A stretch of 64,000 nucleotides of DNA from UBA12018 sp051656605 (GTDB lineage Bacteria > Bacteroidota > Bacteroidia > Bacteroidales > CAMTPD01): the NCBI GenBank assembly GCA_051656605.1, contig JBOGCF010000019.1, positions 1-64,000 of the forward strand. The letters are read 5' to 3'. A model generated the notes under the pieces. It saw only the letters and a program-made list of their open reading frames with translations. It was not told the DNA's origin and did not search any database. Below, in pieces: positions 1-7,810 of this stretch. The translations under genes and the position numbers were made by a program. The stretch's first letter is position 1; each line of letters starts with the position of its first letter.

Positions 1-155
1 GTCAGATGGCGACCTGACGATTCCGTTATAGTGAAGACTGAATCGTCAGGTCGCCATCTGACGATTCGAAACTAATGAATACAGAATCGTTTGATGCCCA
101 TCGAACGATTTAAACATAGTGAAGATGGAATTGTTTGATGGCGATGGAACGATTT
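1..155. repeat. 44-base-period array of palindromic units
   Basis: Four dyad-symmetric units have centres at about 9.5, 53.5, 97.5 and 141.5, exactly 44 bases apart. Unit 2 (40-67) has perfect 10-base arms, GAATCGTCAG and CTGACGATTC, around an 8-base loop. Unit 1 is its exact reverse complement over 23 bases (1-23 against 40-62). Unit 3 (84-111) has 12-base arms with one T-G pair; unit 4 (128-155) is more decayed. The linkers are also related: ATAGTGAAGA occurs in linkers 1 and 3, and a variant in linker 2. The array is cut by the window start. Its function is unknown. Confidence 0.85.
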
Positions 156-193
156 CCTTTTCATTAGAAATGGAAATGCATGACACTATAATC

Positions 194-238
194 AAAAACA
201 AAGCCCGCTGAGAACGATTATGCTCTCAGCGGGCTTTG
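194..238 (-). terminator. Rho-independent terminator of feoAB
   Basis: A perfect 15-base stem (199-213 pairing with 224-238, arm CAAAGCCCGCTGAGA) closes a 10-base loop. Read on the minus strand it is followed by a T-rich stretch (TTTTTGAT). It lies just after the feoAB stop. Confidence 0.9.
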
Positions 239-265
239 TGATTTTATTATGTCGAATAAACTACC

Positions 266-2767
266 TTAGAACAACGATAAAATAAGGGTACCTACGGTTT
301 TTACAATAAAAGCAACTACCCAAGCCAGCACTGTTGTATAGGTCATAACAAATGCTCCCCATTTCCAAGAACCCGATTCATGCTTGATGGCAGATACCGT
401 TGCGATACAAGGAAAATAGATCAATACAAACAGCATCAGACAAAGAGCCGTCAACTGAGTAAAAGCCGGAAGTCCGTCATCCTGTTTCTCGGTTTGTAGG
501 CGATGTTGTAGCGAAGTCGTCTCGTCGGTATGTCCGGTGTAAAGAACGCTGAGCGTACTTACCACAACCTCTTTGGCTGCCATTCCCGAAAGCAAACTCA
601 CGCTGATCTTCCAGTCAAAGCCCAGAGGTCGCATCACAGGCTCTACAAATTGTCCTACTTTACCAATGTAAGAATGCTTTTGTTGCAGAATGCTTTTCTC
701 AACATTGAGAGAGTCGATCGAAGCAATCATAGCCTCGTTGTTGACACCGGTTTGTTTGTTTTGCTCTAGCAGCTCGATTTGTTGATCAATCTTTTCGGTA
801 TATTCATTGTGTTGAGGATAGTATCCCATAAACCAAATGATCAGAGATGCCAATAGGATTACACCACCCATCTTCTGCAAATACTGGCGTGCTTTTTCCC
901 ACATGTGATGAAGGATAGAGCGCATGGTAGGCATGCGATAAGGAGGAAGCTCCATTACAAACGGCACTTCTTCTTGTGCAAACAAGTATTTCTTGAAAAC
1001 CTTTGCAGCAAGCACTGCCAAGAGTACGCCGGTGGCATAAAGACAAAGCATTACGAGGCTGGCATGTCGCGGAAAGAAAGCACTGGTAAGCAGTACATAA
1101 ACCGGAAGTCGGGCACTGCACGACATCAACGGGTTTACAAGCATGGTTATCATGCGGCTGTTGCGACTCTCGATGGTGCGCGACGCCATAATAGCGGGTA
1201 CATTACAGCCAAAGCCCATTACCAGCGGAATGAAAGACTTGCCGTGTAATCCCATCTTATGCATGATTTTATCCATAATGAAAGCTGCTCGCGCCATGTA
1301 GCCCGAGTCTTCCATAAATGAGATAAACAGATAAAGTATCAGAATATTGGGAAGGAATACAATCACACCGCCTACGCCGCCAATGATACCATTAACGAGC
1401 AGATCCTTGACCGGCCCTTCTTGCATGTGCGTACGAATGAGTTCGCCGAAGCTGTCTACCGCCCATTCGATCCATTCTACGGGATATGCGCCCAGTTTGA
1501 ATGTGGTCTCAAACATGAGCCACATGAATAGAATGAAAATAGGGAAGCCGAGTAGTTTGTGCGTAACAAACGTATCAATGATTTGCGTATTGGATACTTT
1601 CTCGATCTGATTCTCTTGAAACGTTTCGCGCAGTGCTCCCGAAATGAATCCGTAGCGGGCATCGGTAAATGCCGTCTCCGAATCTTCGTTGAGTAGATGT
1701 TCGATCTTATCTACAATTTGATTGCGGGTAGTAATGATCTCTTTCGCATTGGGGAAAGTTGATACAAACTGTTCGATCTCGCGGTCTTTCTCGAGGAGTT
1801 TGATCGCCAAGTAACGTTTCGATAGGTTTTTACCCAAGCTTTTGTTCTTGCGTAAGATGGGTTTTAGCTTCGAGATTGCTTGTTCGAGTGCTTCGCCGTA
1901 GTTGATATGAATATGACGCACGATGGGTTCTTCGTGCTCGTATACTTTAATGATCTGATTAAATAAGGCCTCGATGCCACGACCGGTCTTGCTTACAGTT
2001 GGTACAATAGGTGTTCCGATCATTTCGGCAAGGGAGGTATGGTCAAACTGACTTCCTCGCTTTTCGAGCTCGTCATACATGTTGAGCGCAATTACCATTT
2101 GCACATCCATATCGAGTAATTGAGTCGTAAGGTAAAGGTTGCGTTCGAGATTGGATGAGTCTACTACGTTGATCACCACATCTGGTTGTTCGGTAGCCAA
2201 GTAGTTGCGTACGTAAATCTCTTCGGGCGTATAGGCCGAAAGCGAATAGGTGCCCGGAAGGTCTACGATCTTAAAGGTGTATCCGTTTTGCTTAAAGGTG
2301 GCTTGCTTGGCATCAACGGTAACACCGCTGTAGTTTCCTACGTGTTCGTGCGAGCCGGATGCAAAGTTAAACAGAGAGGTCTTTCCACAATTGGGATTAC
2401 CGATAAGGGCTACGTTGATTGTTTTTCCTTCGCGAAAGGCTATTTCACGCAGTTCATCGTCCGAAGGGGTTTGAGTAAGGCTATGTTCGTCGGCAGAGTG
2501 GGAGGCATTTGCATCTACAAAAGCATTTGTAGCGTTGATGTCGTTTAGGTTGATTACCTCAATAAGGGCCGCGTCTTGTCTGCGTAATGAAATGTGATAA
2601 TCCATTACCTTGTATTCGATCGGATCCTTGAGTGGAGCGTTTAGAATTACTTCTACCGTTTTCCCTTTAATGAATCCCATCTCAATGATGCGTTTGCGGA
2701 AACCTCCGCGCCCCAAAACTTTTACAATCAGTGCCTTTTCGCCGGTCTTTAGTTCTGATAATCTCAT
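266..2767 (-). CDS. feoB: FeoAB fusion ferrous iron transporter
   Basis: Imports Fe(II) across the inner membrane. Residues 1-72 are a complete FeoA (SH3-like) domain, joined by an acidic linker to a FeoB protein. The FeoB G-domain shows G1 GNPNCGKT (about 123-130), G2 with GVT (about 148-150), G3 DLPG (169-172) and G4 NMYD (229-232). The C-terminal half holds the Gate and core membrane segments. At 833 aa it fits FeoA plus FeoB. Fused FeoAB is common in Bacteroidota. It is a single-gene unit with its own promoter and terminator. No FeoC is visible, and no Fur site was identified. Confidence 0.96.
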   Translation of the reverse strand: MRLSELKTGEKALIVKVLGRGGFRKRIIEMGFIKGKTVEVILNAPLKDPIEYKVMDYHISLRRQDAALIEVINLNDINATNAFVDANASHSADEHSLTQTPSDDELREIAFREGKTINVALIGNPNCGKTSLFNFASGSHEHVGNYSGVTVDAKQATFKQNGYTFKIVDLPGTYSLSAYTPEEIYVRNYLATEQPDVVINVVDSSNLERNLYLTTQLLDMDVQMVIALNMYDELEKRGSQFDHTSLAEMIGTPIVPTVSKTGRGIEALFNQIIKVYEHEEPIVRHIHINYGEALEQAISKLKPILRKNKSLGKNLSKRYLAIKLLEKDREIEQFVSTFPNAKEIITTRNQIVDKIEHLLNEDSETAFTDARYGFISGALRETFQENQIEKVSNTQIIDTFVTHKLLGFPIFILFMWLMFETTFKLGAYPVEWIEWAVDSFGELIRTHMQEGPVKDLLVNGIIGGVGGVIVFLPNILILYLFISFMEDSGYMARAAFIMDKIMHKMGLHGKSFIPLVMGFGCNVPAIMASRTIESRNSRMITMLVNPLMSCSARLPVYVLLTSAFFPRHASLVMLCLYATGVLLAVLAAKVFKKYLFAQEEVPFVMELPPYRMPTMRSILHHMWEKARQYLQKMGGVILLASLIIWFMGYYPQHNEYTEKIDQQIELLEQNKQTGVNNEAMIASIDSLNVEKSILQQKHSYIGKVGQFVEPVMRPLGFDWKISVSLLSGMAAKEVVVSTLSVLYTGHTDETTSLQHRLQTEKQDDGLPAFTQLTALCLMLFVLIYFPCIATVSAIKHESGSWKWGAFVMTYTTVLAWVVAFIVKTVGTLILSLF

Positions 2768-2785
2768 AGCCTTTATTTAGTAACG

Positions 2786-2816
2786 TAAAGGTAGTTTTTA
2801 ATAACTTATTTTACAA
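2786..2816 (-). promoter_or_regulatory. Putative feoAB promoter
   Basis: On the minus strand TTG (814-816) is followed after 20 bases by TACCTTTA (786-793), one base from the Bacteroides -7 motif TAnnTTTG. It sits about 20 bases upstream of the feoAB start. Confidence 0.5.
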
Positions 2817-2997
2817 GGAGCGTGCTTTCTCGATTAAGGATGTTTATGTAATAGAAGTTACAATTAATACATCTTCTTTTGGGTATCTTTTTATTTTTAT
2901 ACAATTACGTAGTTGCAGCGGGATAGATTCGAAATCAATCTGTATTTTACGAACTTATTTCTTGTCATGTCTGTTTTCTCTTTACAACGATACAATT

Positions 2998-3762
2998 ATG
3001 AAGCTATTTATGAAAAATAAAGACGATATATTTAAACAGTTCCAGAACTCATTTAACGGACTCCACGGGCATTTCCATGTCTTGGAACGTAGTGTGTCGG
3101 TCGAAGAGCAGATGAAATACTTTAAATACTCTGAGTCTTTGAAGCGTGAACGTGCTCAAATTGATATTGATTCTTCTGCATTGGTTTTGGCCGATCTTGA
3201 AGAGTCGCTCGATAACAAACGAAAGGCTTTGGTTGCATTGGCTTCTTCGATCAATGCACAGGCTTATCGTATTCTTGAAGATTATAGCAAGAATCCCGAT
3301 GAGGAGTTGCGCGATTGGTCTCAATTGGCACTGCTCGAATGTAAAATAGCACTTGAAAGTGAGTTGTCTGAAGAACAGCAGATATTTATTTCGACCGGGC
3401 TGGGCGGAAAAGACGAAAAGTTACGTTTCTTTGTATTGGTAAAGACAAAGGATAAACATCCTCTTGTCAAATATCAAGAAGATATCGTATTGCATGAGTT
3501 TGAGTATGCATTGAAGAAGAATGGTTGTGAATTGGAAGACTTCAAGATTGCGACAAATTTCTTTAAAATGGTTGTGCTCGTTCCTATCGGTTGCAATATA
3601 AAAGGTATCTTTGACTCAATAATAAACGAATGTAATCAATATGGCGACTTTTTGTCTTCGGTATATACCGTTACAAATGTCAAGATATTAGACGATGAAG
3701 AGATTGCAAAGATTATAGATAGAGATGGAGATAACAAGTCAAACACTAAGGCAAGTAGTTAA
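2998..3762 (+). CDS. Hypothetical protein, 254 aa
   Basis: I do not recognise a family. The predicted protein is soluble and charged, without signal peptide or membrane segment. The N-terminal half looks helical (Glu/Lys/Leu-rich, about residues 40-110), and the C-terminal third has alternating hydrophobic strands ending in an Asp/Lys-rich tail. I chose the ATG at 2998 (MKLFMKNK); the frame extends upstream to 2962, but those residues look non-coding. The 3' end overlaps the gtrA-like gene by 38 bases, so the two are probably co-transcribed and translationally coupled, placing it with a cell-envelope glycosylation pair. The function is not inferable from sequence. Confidence 0.8.
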   Translation: MKLFMKNKDDIFKQFQNSFNGLHGHFHVLERSVSVEEQMKYFKYSESLKRERAQIDIDSSALVLADLEESLDNKRKALVALASSINAQAYRILEDYSKNPDEELRDWSQLALLECKIALESELSEEQQIFISTGLGGKDEKLRFFVLVKTKDKHPLVKYQEDIVLHEFEYALKKNGCELEDFKIATNFFKMVVLVPIGCNIKGIFDSIINECNQYGDFLSSVYTVTNVKILDDEEIAKIIDRDGDNKSNTKASS

Positions 3763-4114
3763 GTATGGAGTTGTAGGTCTTGCCAACACGCTCCTTACTG
3801 CTCTGGTTATTTGGGTCTGTATGGAGCTTTTTTTATGGGATCCGGTCGTGTCTAACGTAGTGGGATATGCGATTGGTCTTATCAATAGCTTTGTGTGGAA
3901 TAGACGATGGACGTTTCGAAGTAATGCGTCGATGCGTAAGGCTTTTCTAAAATTTGGTATTAGTTTTGCTGTGTGTTATGCGGCGCAGCTTGCCGTATTG
4001 ATAGAATTGAATGATTTCAATTTCTTCGAACCCTATTACAATCAACTGTTAGCAATGGTGTTTTATACTGCTCTTAACTTTGTGTGTAATAAATACTTTA
4101 CTTTTAATGAATGA
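3725..4114 (+). CDS. GtrA-family membrane protein
   Basis: A 129-aa protein with four predicted membrane segments (roughly 12-33, 37-56, 74-93, 100-121) and the GtrA-family pattern: VKYGVVGLANT near the start, NSFVWNRRWTF in the middle, and the C-terminal NKYFTF. Members are proposed to flip lipid-linked sugars or take part in cell-surface polysaccharide synthesis. The next gene is a GT2 glycosyltransferase whose ATG overlaps this stop (ATGA), the usual gtrA-gtrB-like pairing. It starts inside the preceding hypothetical gene. The family call is solid; the substrate is unknown. Confidence 0.88.
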   Translation: MEITSQTLRQVVKYGVVGLANTLLTALVIWVCMELFLWDPVVSNVVGYAIGLINSFVWNRRWTFRSNASMRKAFLKFGISFAVCYAAQLAVLIELNDFNFFEPYYNQLLAMVFYTALNFVCNKYFTFNE

Positions 4115-5073
4115 TGCGTATGAAAAGTGTTACCGTTATCGTACCATGCTATAATGAAGAGTTGGTGATACTCGAATCGTATACACGTATTAGCACGGTA
4201 CTCTCTTCGTTAGACTATGATTCATGTATCTTGTTTGTAAACGATGGTAGCTCAGATGCTACTTTGAAGATATTAAGAGGTATTGCCGAAAAAGACAATC
4301 GCGTTTCCGTATTAAGTTTCTCTCGTAATTTCGGACATCAAGCAGCTGTGAGTGCCGGAATCAATCATTGCACCACCGATTTTGCGATTATCATTGATGC
4401 CGATCTACAAGATCCTCCCGAAGTAATTCCGGATATGTTGCGTATGCAAGAAGCAGAGCAGGCGAATGTGGTTTATTGCGTACGTAAAGAACGCAAAGGA
4501 GAGGGTACGTTTAAGAAAACTACGGCAAAGTGGTTTTACCGTATGCTTAACTCAATGTCGGATACAAACTTTCCGGTTGATACGGGCGACTTCCGCTTGA
4601 TAGATCGAAAGATTATTGATCAGTTTGACCAACTAACCGAGCGTGGGAAATACATCCGAGGGTTGATTAGCTGGATGGGTTTTAAGCAGGTTCCTTTTTA
4701 CTATTCGCGTGATGCACGCTGGGCGGGAACTACAAAATATCCGCTTAGTAAGATGTTTGGCTTTGCTACGAATGCCTTTCTTTACTTCTCAAAGAAACCG
4801 CTCAAGCTTGCTATATCTATGGGCTTTCTGTCTGTGGTTGTAGGAATTTTGTTGGCTTTGTGGTCGGTAGGAGGGAAGTTTTTTGGTGTCACTATTATCC
4901 CGGGGTGGACTTCTTTGATGATTACCGTAATATTCTTTGGAGGTGTGCAACTGCTTACTATTGGAGTCTTGGGACAATATATCGGGGTTTTATTTGATGA
5001 AGTAAAACATCGACCCGAATATATTGTAGATGAGAAGATCAATGTAAAAGGGAAATACAATACATCTAAATAA
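4111..5073 (+). CDS. Family 2 glycosyltransferase (GtrB/DPM1-like)
   Basis: A 320-aa polyprenyl-phosphate glycosyltransferase-type enzyme. It has the nucleotide-binding VPCYNEE near residue 11, VNDGSSDAT (about 43-51), the metal-binding DADLQDPPE (96-104), and two C-terminal membrane segments (about 230-255 and 265-290). Enzymes of this type load a sugar from a nucleotide donor onto a lipid phosphate at the inner membrane, and a GtrA partner is thought to flip it. Start and upstream stop overlap as ATGA. Its stop codon overlaps the end of the convergent ABC gene by 8 bases, with no terminator between them. Confidence 0.93.
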   Translation: MMRMKSVTVIVPCYNEELVILESYTRISTVLSSLDYDSCILFVNDGSSDATLKILRGIAEKDNRVSVLSFSRNFGHQAAVSAGINHCTTDFAIIIDADLQDPPEVIPDMLRMQEAEQANVVYCVRKERKGEGTFKKTTAKWFYRMLNSMSDTNFPVDTGDFRLIDRKIIDQFDQLTERGKYIRGLISWMGFKQVPFYYSRDARWAGTTKYPLSKMFGFATNAFLYFSKKPLKLAISMGFLSVVVGILLALWSVGGKFFGVTIIPGWTSLMITVIFFGGVQLLTIGVLGQYIGVLFDEVKHRPEYIVDEKINVKGKYNTSK

Positions 5074-6433
5074 CTTCGTTCAAGCAAATGGTTTCTGCTT
5101 GCATGTATTCTACCTCGCGCATGTGATGCGTAATGAATAGAAACACAAAGTTGTGCTTGCGTTGCAACTCGAGCGTAAGGTCGATCAGTTGATTGGTAAG
5201 TGAGGGTTGCAGCCCTTTGAAGGGTTCGTCCATAAGTACTACTTCTGCCGGAAAACTCAATGCGCGTGCAATTGCTACGCGTTGTTGCTGTCCGTAGCTT
5301 AGGTGAGTTACTGCGGCATCGAGGTGATTGCCCAGTCCTACGGTTTGAAGTATATCAATGGCTATTTTCTGTGCCTGTTGTTTCGGATAGATATTTGCCA
5401 ATGTAAGCATTATGTTCTGTACGGGATTGAGCTGATTTATTAGCATGGGTGATTGAAATACCACAGCAGCATTTTGAATCGAACTTATAGAGCCCTTCGA
5501 GGCTTTTCTCCATCCTCCGATAATAGACATTAGTGTTGTCTTTCCTACACCTGAGTTACCCAATAGCGCATAGCTATGACCTTTTTCCAATTTCAATGAA
5601 TAGTCTTTTAGAATAGATCGCTCCGGATAACTGAAGGAGATGTTATCTAATACGATGTCTGACGGGATGATGTCGCTGCTTTTCTGCTTGATAAATAAAA
5701 TGGGAAAGTTGAGGCGGGATAGTTTCTTGATTAGTACGTCAAAAATATAACTAATACCAATGGCGACGATGGTCCATGCTACGAGTGAGGATACATCGAG
5801 GTGATATTGCGCATCTTTGAGTTGCTTGCCGATACCAAAGTCGGTCATGGCAAGAACCTCTCCCATAATAATTGCTCGCCATCCGTATCCCATCGACGAA
5901 GCAAGTCCACTAAAAAGATACGGCTTTATTTGCGGATAAATGATTTGTGTAAACTTATTGACCGAACCAATGTGAAACTGATGTGCCATCACGGTGAGGT
6001 CGGAGTTTAGTTTTTCTAATCCGCCTGTAAGGTTTTGGCATAGGATCGGAAACATTACCAGCAATGCGATCACAATCGGAATGGTCTCTACATTGAGAAA
6101 GATTATTGCTAAAAGAATAAATGAGATTGTTGGGATGGTGCGCATCATAACAATCAATGGGCTGAGTAGTTCTTTGATAAATGGAATCTTCACAAACGCA
6201 ATAGATATGCTTAGTGCTGCAACCAAAGAGATTACGATTCCGACACAACCGCGTAGGGTCGTGCTCAATACCGAATTAAAGAAATGTTCGGTAGACGATA
6301 GGTGAATCAGTTCGTTTGCGAGTGATTGCAATGTAGGAAAAAGGTGATCGTTGTCGATCCATTTTGCCAGGTATTGCCATCCTAATAAAACGATTGCAAA
6401 TGTGAGGATATGAATTAGAAGTTTACTCCGCAT
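5066..6433 (-). CDS. ABC transporter, permease-ATPase fusion (NitT/TauT type)
   Basis: One 455-aa chain carries both transporter halves. The first about 250 residues are a SsuC/TauC-like permease with about six membrane segments and an EAA-like loop (GSVNKFTQIIYPQIKP). The rest is an ATPase with Walker A GNSGVGKTT, signature LSYGQQQR and Walker B VVLMDEPF. These are normally two genes. I chose the ATG at 6433 (MRSKLL), which overlaps the stop of the binding-protein gene by 11 bases; an in-frame extension to 6469 lies wholly inside that gene. The substrate is unknown; the operon context with phenylacetate-CoA ligase suggests an aromatic or organic acid. Confidence 0.9.
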   Translation of the reverse strand: MRSKLLIHILTFAIVLLGWQYLAKWIDNDHLFPTLQSLANELIHLSSTEHFFNSVLSTTLRGCVGIVISLVAALSISIAFVKIPFIKELLSPLIVMMRTIPTISFILLAIIFLNVETIPIVIALLVMFPILCQNLTGGLEKLNSDLTVMAHQFHIGSVNKFTQIIYPQIKPYLFSGLASSMGYGWRAIIMGEVLAMTDFGIGKQLKDAQYHLDVSSLVAWTIVAIGISYIFDVLIKKLSRLNFPILFIKQKSSDIIPSDIVLDNISFSYPERSILKDYSLKLEKGHSYALLGNSGVGKTTLMSIIGGWRKASKGSISSIQNAAVVFQSPMLINQLNPVQNIMLTLANIYPKQQAQKIAIDILQTVGLGNHLDAAVTHLSYGQQQRVAIARALSFPAEVVLMDEPFKGLQPSLTNQLIDLTLELQRKHNFVFLFITHHMREVEYMQAETICLNEVI

Positions 6434-7352
6434 AGATATAGAAGCCTTCGTCGGGTAGTTTCTCTCCAACCGATTTAGGATTTAAGTTCAGAATTGTATT
6501 TAGGTATTTGATAAAGTCTTGTTTTGCTTCGCGACTGCTTTTGAAATCGATCTTACAACGTTTAATGCTTTCTTCTGTAATGGTGCCAACACCGAAGGTT
6601 CTGCTTTCTTCAATAATGCGAATAACCTCTTTGGGATGTTGCGTTGTGGCAAGAGCAGCTTCTTCAAACAGTGTTGTCAATGTATCGGCATACTTCTGCA
6701 TAGCGGGATTAATCACAATGGCTGTTTGTGGAAAACCTTCCTCTCCGTTGAGTTGATTCAAGTCGGCAATGACAGACAAAGAGGTGTCTTGACGTAGTGC
6801 AACCGATATGAACGGTTCGCTTAAAATAGCAGCATTTGCTCGGCGACTCAACAATAAACCGGTTAGTTCTTGAGGAGATTCGACCGAATAGTTGTAATTG
6901 GTAATGCCGGAAGGAAATCCGTTTTTCTGAAAATAGTTTTCTGCTAGGATCGAAGGAGTTGTTTCTTTTCCAAACATATATACCGATTCATTGCCCAATT
7001 TCTGAATAGAATCGACGCGACCAATCAGATAGATGCTTCCCCATACCGAACAGCCAAGTAGTTTATAGTCTATTTGCTTGTTGTAAAGATTAGCTGCGCT
7101 AATCAAAGGAAGAAGAGCAATGTCTGCTTCTTTTTTGATTATCGCAGCTTGTATTTGTTGCGGACTGTCGAGAATCCGCACTTCTATCTTTTTTCCATCC
7201 ACGTATGTGTTGCCTTCGAGAAACTGTGCAACTGTAAGAACAGAAGGTCCGCGTAGCGCATAAACGTCTATCGTATCTTCTTTTGAATTATTGGTAGTGT
7301 TGCATCCTGTAGTAAGCAAAAGCACACATAGCAGGCATAGAAATTGTTTCAT
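6423..7352 (-). CDS. ABC substrate-binding lipoprotein (NitT/TauT type)
   Basis: A 309-aa periplasmic-binding protein with a lipoprotein signal peptide: a hydrophobic run, then lipobox LTTGC with the acylated Cys at residue 17. The fold is of the NMT1/SsuA-like type, with paired lobes suggested by VYALRGPSVLTVAQ near the mature N-terminus and ADIALLPLISAAN. It presumably delivers ligand to the fused ABC protein encoded immediately downstream, with which it overlaps. It lies 6 bases after the ACT-domain gene, so it belongs to the same operon as paaK. The ligand cannot be read from the sequence. Confidence 0.88.
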   Translation of the reverse strand: MKQFLCLLCVLLLTTGCNTTNNSKEDTIDVYALRGPSVLTVAQFLEGNTYVDGKKIEVRILDSPQQIQAAIIKKEADIALLPLISAANLYNKQIDYKLLGCSVWGSIYLIGRVDSIQKLGNESVYMFGKETTPSILAENYFQKNGFPSGITNYNYSVESPQELTGLLLSRRANAAILSEPFISVALRQDTSLSVIADLNQLNGEEGFPQTAIVINPAMQKYADTLTTLFEEAALATTQHPKEVIRIIEESRTFGVGTITEESIKRCKIDFKSSREAKQDFIKYLNTILNLNPKSVGEKLPDEGFYIYAE

Positions 7353-7358
7353 TCGTTG

Positions 7359-7784
7359 TTAGAGTTGTTTTAAATCGTTTGCGAGAATAAGATCCAATCT
7401 ATTTTGATTGATTACATCTAGCGCAGCTTCTTTGTTGTTGGTTTGTAATATAAGTATAGCTGCGTCATTGAGAGAAAAGCAATACATGTATTCTATGCTG
7501 ACACCTGCAGCAGAGAAATATTCAATGGTTTTGGCGAAAGCACCTGCAAATGAATCGGTTTTGATGGCGATTACATCAGACAAGTTTGCGCTTATTTTAT
7601 TATGCTTTAATATCGCGATCGCTTTTTCAGGATCGTTTACTATCATGCGTAAAATCCCAAACTCAGAGGTGTCTGCTACTGTGGCAGCTATAATCTTGAT
7701 TTGTTCTCCGCCGAGTATACTTAGGATTTCGTTCAATCTTCCTGATTTATTCTCAAGAAAGATAGAAATTTGTTTAACAGTCAT
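7359..7784 (-). CDS. Tandem ACT-domain protein
   Basis: A 141-aa protein made of two ACT domains: the first about residues 1-65 (VKQISIFLENKSGRLNEI, then FGILRMIV), the second about 70-140 (GAFAKTIEYFSAAGVSIEYMY). ACT domains bind small ligands, usually amino acids, and control enzymes or transporters. It has no enzymatic domain. I start at ATG 7784; the frame extends to a TTG at 7808, which is less likely. It sits between paaK and the transporter genes, a pairing seen often in anaerobes, where the ACT protein may sense aromatic amino acids or their products. Confidence 0.85.
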   Translation of the reverse strand: MTVKQISIFLENKSGRLNEILSILGGEQIKIIAATVADTSEFGILRMIVNDPEKAIAILKHNKISANLSDVIAIKTDSFAGAFAKTIEYFSAAGVSIEYMYCFSLNDAAILILQTNNKEAALDVINQNRLDLILANDLKQL

Positions 7785-7810
7785 TTTCGTTCTGTTTTGA
7801 TGTTGCAAAT

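Noticed and set aside
1..155. Possible CRISPR array
   Set aside because: Both the palindromic units and the linkers are related to each other; CRISPR spacers are unique, and no cas genes are present.
804..1121. Open frames inside feoAB and other long genes in alternative frames
   Set aside because: They are shadows of well-supported genes without independent start signals.
6434..6469. Upstream in-frame extension of the ABC fusion gene
   Set aside because: It lies wholly within the binding-protein gene, and ATG 6433 gives a normal permease N-terminus.
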